A stretch of 8,652 bases of DNA from Selenomonadaceae bacterium (lineage in GTDB: Bacteria > Bacillota > Negativicutes > Selenomonadales > Selenomonadaceae): NCBI GenBank assembly GCA_016280345.1, contig JAEEGN010000188.1, forward strand, positions 1 through 8,652. The letters are read 5' to 3'. The notes under the pieces were generated by a model. It was not told where the DNA came from and did not search any database. It saw nothing but the letters and a program-made list of their open reading frames with translations. The position numbers and the translations under genes were made by a program. Positions 6,217 to 8,652 of the stretch are shown here, one piece after another. Each line of letters opens with the position of its first letter. Positions within the stretch are counted from its first letter, which is position 1.

Positions 6217-6246
6217 AATATAACACGCTTCCGCAAACAATGTCAA
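6217..6246 (-). promoter_or_regulatory. Sigma70 promoter for the amidase operon or leader RNA
   Basis: On the minus strand a perfect TTGACA (6246-6241) and TATATT (6222-6217, five of six) are 18 bp apart; TTATAT at 17 bp is an alternative. It lies 28 bp after the symporter stop and points at the amidase. Confidence 0.75.
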
Positions 6247-6273
6247 TTTTCCGGTTGGAAAGACACGCCGCGT

Positions 6274-7626
6274 TTAGCGGCGCTCCTTCGCCAGATGGTC
6301 GAAATACAGCTTCGTCTCGGACACGATGACGCCCGCCAGCGCAATCAACGCGATGAGGTTCGGGATGGCCATGAGTCCGTTCACGATATCCGCCAGGATC
6401 CAGATCGCCTCGAGCTTCAGGAACGCCCCCGAAGCCACCAGAATGATGAAAATCAAGCGGTACGGCATGACGCCCTTCGTACCGAACAGGTAAATGCAAG
6501 CCCGCTCTCCGTAGTAATTCCAGCCAAGAATCGTCGTGAACGCGAACAGCACCAGCGACACCGTCAGGACCTTGGCCCCGAAATCGCCATAGGCGGCGGC
6601 AAATGCGTTGGTCGTCATCATCGCTCCGGCGGCTTCGCCCTTCCAGACACCGGTCAGGATCAGCGCCAGGCCTGTCATCGAACAGATGATGATGGTATCG
6701 ATGAACGTCCCCGTCATCGAGATGAGTCCTTGCTCCGCCGGCCACTTCGTCTTGGCGGCAGCCGCGGCAATCGGCGCCGAGCCGAGGCCTGATTCATTGG
6801 AGAAAACGCCGCGGGCGATGCCGTTCTGCATCGCCATGCGGATCGTGGAACCGGCAAAGCCGCCCACCGCCGCTTCACCGCTGAAGGCGCCGTGAAAGAT
6901 CAGGGCGATGGCGTCCGGCACCGCTGAGAGATTCATGGCAATCAGCCCCAGGCTGATCAGGACATAAACGACCGCCATCAACGGGATGATTTTCTCCGCC
7001 ACCCGGGCGATGCTCTGAAGGCCGCCGATGGTGATGGCGGCAATCAAAATGGTGATAGCCGCGTCGGTCACAGTAACCGGCAGGCCGAACGCAATCTTCA
7101 TGCTGTCCACGATGGCGTTGACCTGCGGGAAGGTACCGATGCCAAAGAAAGCGACCAGAATGCAGGCAAAGGCGAAAAAAGCCGCCATCGGTGCCCATTT
7201 CTCACCCATACCGTGCTTGATGTAGAACATCGGACCGCCGGCAATTTCGCCCTTCTCGTCCGTCGTGCGGAACTTGACGGCCAGCAGGCCCTCCGCGTAC
7301 TTCGTCGCCATGCCGAAGAAGGCCGCGACCCACATCCAGAAAATCGCGCCCGGGCCGCCGACTTTCACCGCCGTAGCCACGCCGACGATATTGCCGGTTC
7401 CCACCGTAGCCGCCAGCGCCACGCATAGCGCCTTGAAGCTCGAAACGTCACCCGCGCCCTTGTTCTGGGCGCTGAAGATCAGCGACAGGGCCTTCGGCAG
7501 CCGGAAAACCTGAATAAGCCCCAGACGGATTGTCAGATAGATACCGGTGCCGACCAGCAGTACGATGAGCGGCGGCCCCCACATGAACGAGTCGATACTG
7601 TTCAACAGGGGAATGAGTGTCTCCAT
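6274..7626 (-). CDS. Sodium:alanine/glycine symporter, AGCS family
   Basis: An inner-membrane secondary transporter importing alanine or glycine with Na+. At 450 residues it is full length. It carries the family signature GGPGAIFWMWVAAFFG (90-105), preceded by TVGTGNIVGVATAV (74-87), and the conserved GIARGVFSNESGLGSAP (269-285); PMFYI (132-136) is also typical. Roughly ten or eleven hydrophobic segments are readable, the last near 421-435, before a basic cytoplasmic tail ending KERR. The frame is open up to an ATG at 7704, but the ATG at 7626 has a strong GGAGG (7640-7636) 9 nt upstream and the usual family N-terminus. It stands alone between the porin terminator and the amidase promoter. 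Its promoter is unclear; an extended -10-like TGATACAAA lies near 7665. Alanine versus glycine preference cannot be read from the sequence. Confidence 0.95.
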   Translation of the reverse strand: METLIPLLNSIDSFMWGPPLIVLLVGTGIYLTIRLGLIQVFRLPKALSLIFSAQNKGAGDVSSFKALCVALAATVGTGNIVGVATAVKVGGPGAIFWMWVAAFFGMATKYAEGLLAVKFRTTDEKGEIAGGPMFYIKHGMGEKWAPMAAFFAFACILVAFFGIGTFPQVNAIVDSMKIAFGLPVTVTDAAITILIAAITIGGLQSIARVAEKIIPLMAVVYVLISLGLIAMNLSAVPDAIALIFHGAFSGEAAVGGFAGSTIRMAMQNGIARGVFSNESGLGSAPIAAAAAKTKWPAEQGLISMTGTFIDTIIICSMTGLALILTGVWKGEAAGAMMTTNAFAAAYGDFGAKVLTVSLVLFAFTTILGWNYYGERACIYLFGTKGVMPYRLIFIILVASGAFLKLEAIWILADIVNGLMAIPNLIALIALAGVIVSETKLYFDHLAKERR

Positions 7627-7728
7627 GAAATAATCCCTCCATTTATCCGAACGAAAACGGTCATTTGTATCAGAGCACCAATCCAAAAGCGATTGGAGAC
7701 TCATCGAATCCGAACCCCGAACACAAGG

Positions 7729-7757
7729 AAAAAGCCCCGGCCGAAGCCGGGGCTTTT
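7729..7757 (-). terminator. Terminator after the porin gene, UUCG tetraloop
   Basis: Read leftwards: an 8-bp stem GCCCCGGC/GCCGGGGC (7753-7746 with 7741-7734) capped by a TTCG loop, then TTTTT (7733-7729). The C(UUCG)G cap makes this a very stable terminator. It starts 20 nt after the porin stop; A/T flanks on both sides make it potentially bidirectional. Confidence 0.9.
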
Positions 7758-7773
7758 GATGTTGCCGCGGGAA

Positions 7774-8652
7774 TCAGAAGTTGAAGTTGAGCTCCGTCCA
7801 GACCGCATGAATCTTGCGATGGCTCCAGATTTCCTTACCAGAGAAGTACTGGACCTTACCGAGAATGCTCTTGATCGGAGTCCAGGAAACGCCGATCTCC
7901 CAGCCTTTCTCACCGCCGTTCTGCGGACCGAACTCTTTCGCGGTCGGATGAATGGTGGAGAAGTCACCCAGATGACGATAGGCGAGGAAAGCGCCCCAAG
8001 ATCCCTGCTGCGAAGCCTTCGCGCCCTTGTAGTTCAGCTGGATCGCGTAGGAGTGCTTGTACTTGGCGCCGTCGAAGTCGCCCTTCGCGCCGTTGGCCTG
8101 CGCATAAGCAGCGGTCAGGTTCACGTTCTTGTCAAACTTGTAGCCGAGACCGAGATCGATGATGTTGACGTTGTTCTTGCCGTTGCCCCAAACGACGTCA
8201 TTGAACGCGGCCTTGTTGCGGAGGTGGTGGTAACCGAGACCCCAGGTGAAGCGCTTCGCACGATCGTTGTAAACTTCAACGCCCAGATAGCTGGCCGTCT
8301 GCGTGCGGTTCTGGTAGTAGGAACCCGGCATGCCGTTGCCCTCGCCGTTGCCGCCGTGGGTGAACGCGCCGTAGTTGCTCATGTTGTAACGGGCAGCCGC
8401 CAGGCTGAACTTGATGTCCTTGCCGAAGACAACCTTACCTCCGGCCATGCGGTCATCGAGAATCATACCATAGTCGGCCTGGGTCTTGTTGGGGAACTTA
8501 CCAAGATAAATCTTGGTGTTGCCATACGTACCTTCGACATAGATACGATCAACCGTGACAGTATTGATGTTCGCGGCATCGTTCATCTCGGTGTTGCTGT
8601 TGTAATCGATACGAGCCTTGCCGACCCAGTGCTTGTTGATGGTCGCCTGGGA
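7774..8652 (-). CDS. Outer-membrane porin (OmpM/putative porin type), C-terminal part
   Basis: Partial: 292 residues up to the stop; the frame stays open through the window edge at 8652, so an internal ATG at 8586 is not the start. The sequence alternates polar and hydrophobic residues in short strands rich in Tyr, Gly, Asn and Trp (for example DRIYVEGTYGNTKIYLGKF, KVVFGKDIKFSLAAARYNM, LGVEVYN, FTWGLGYHHL, AIQLNYKG) and ends WTELNFNF. The aromatic-rich end with a terminal Phe is the signal recognised by the BAM complex. This fits the beta-barrel of the SLH-domain-anchored porins of Negativicutes, which form general diffusion channels and tether the outer membrane to the cell wall. The SLH domain would lie upstream and is not visible. 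The strong UUCG terminator suggests high expression (inference). Confidence 0.85.
   Translation of the reverse strand, partial: SQATINKHWVGKARIDYNSNTEMNDAANINTVTVDRIYVEGTYGNTKIYLGKFPNKTQADYGMILDDRMAGGKVVFGKDIKFSLAAARYNMSNYGAFTHGGNGEGNGMPGSYYQNRTQTASYLGVEVYNDRAKRFTWGLGYHHLRNKAAFNDVVWGNGKNNVNIIDLGLGYKFDKNVNLTAAYAQANGAKGDFDGAKYKHSYAIQLNYKGAKASQQGSWGAFLAYRHLGDFSTIHPTAKEFGPQNGGEKGWEIGVSWTPIKSILGKVQYFSGKEIWSHRKIHAVWTELNFNF

Noticed and set aside
7627..7704. N-terminal extension of the AGCS symporter from an ATG at 7704
   Set aside because: No ribosome site before 7704, whereas GGAGG sits 9 nt before the ATG at 7626, which also gives the usual family N-terminus.

Overview
This 8.65 kb window looks like ordinary chromosome from a GC-rich member of the Negativicutes (Firmicutes that keep an outer membrane). 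Two features point there. One is a porin-like beta-barrel protein ending in aromatic residues, of the OmpM/'putative porin' type. The other is a complete IMP cyclohydrolase gene without the AICAR transformylase half of PurH, a split arrangement I recall from this class. Genus is not resolvable by eye. I see no phage, insertion sequence, CRISPR array or defence system.

Layout. Positions 1-2020 (+ strand) are the 3' end of a de novo purine operon: the last codons of purN, a stand-alone IMP cyclohydrolase (purH N-terminal domain) and a complete purD, closed by a GC-rich terminator at 2045-2071. Positions 2080-2640 hold no convincing protein gene. They contain a perfect DnaA box with close variants (2134-2190), a sigma70-like promoter (2176-2203) and, about 270 bp on, a strong bidirectional terminator (2465-2513), so a candidate non-coding RNA gene of about 300 nt. 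Positions 2642-2917 (- strand) carry two valine tRNA genes (GAC then CAC in transcription order) behind a near-consensus promoter, each followed by its own intrinsic terminator. Positions 2986-6246 (- strand) form a probable cell-envelope operon: a strong promoter, a leader of about 150 nt containing an intrinsic terminator, a secreted AMIN/Amidase_3 N-acetylmuramoyl-L-alanine amidase, a SEC-C zinc-motif protein with an unrecognised main domain, a small secreted basic protein and a terminator. Positions 6274-7626 (- strand) encode an AGCS-family sodium:alanine/glycine symporter. Positions 7774-8652 (- strand) encode the C-terminal 292 residues of the porin, whose start lies beyond the window.

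The purine genes and everything to their right are transcribed toward each other and meet in the 2.0-2.6 kb gap. That gap is unusually long for convergent genes and is the least explained part of the window. The best-supported points worth follow-up are the DnaA-box/promoter/terminator unit there, the terminator inside the amidase leader, the terminator between the two tRNAs, the split purH, and the uncharacterised SEC-C and small secreted proteins downstream of the amidase. None of these is clearly a new system; the ncRNA candidate and the amidase leader come closest.
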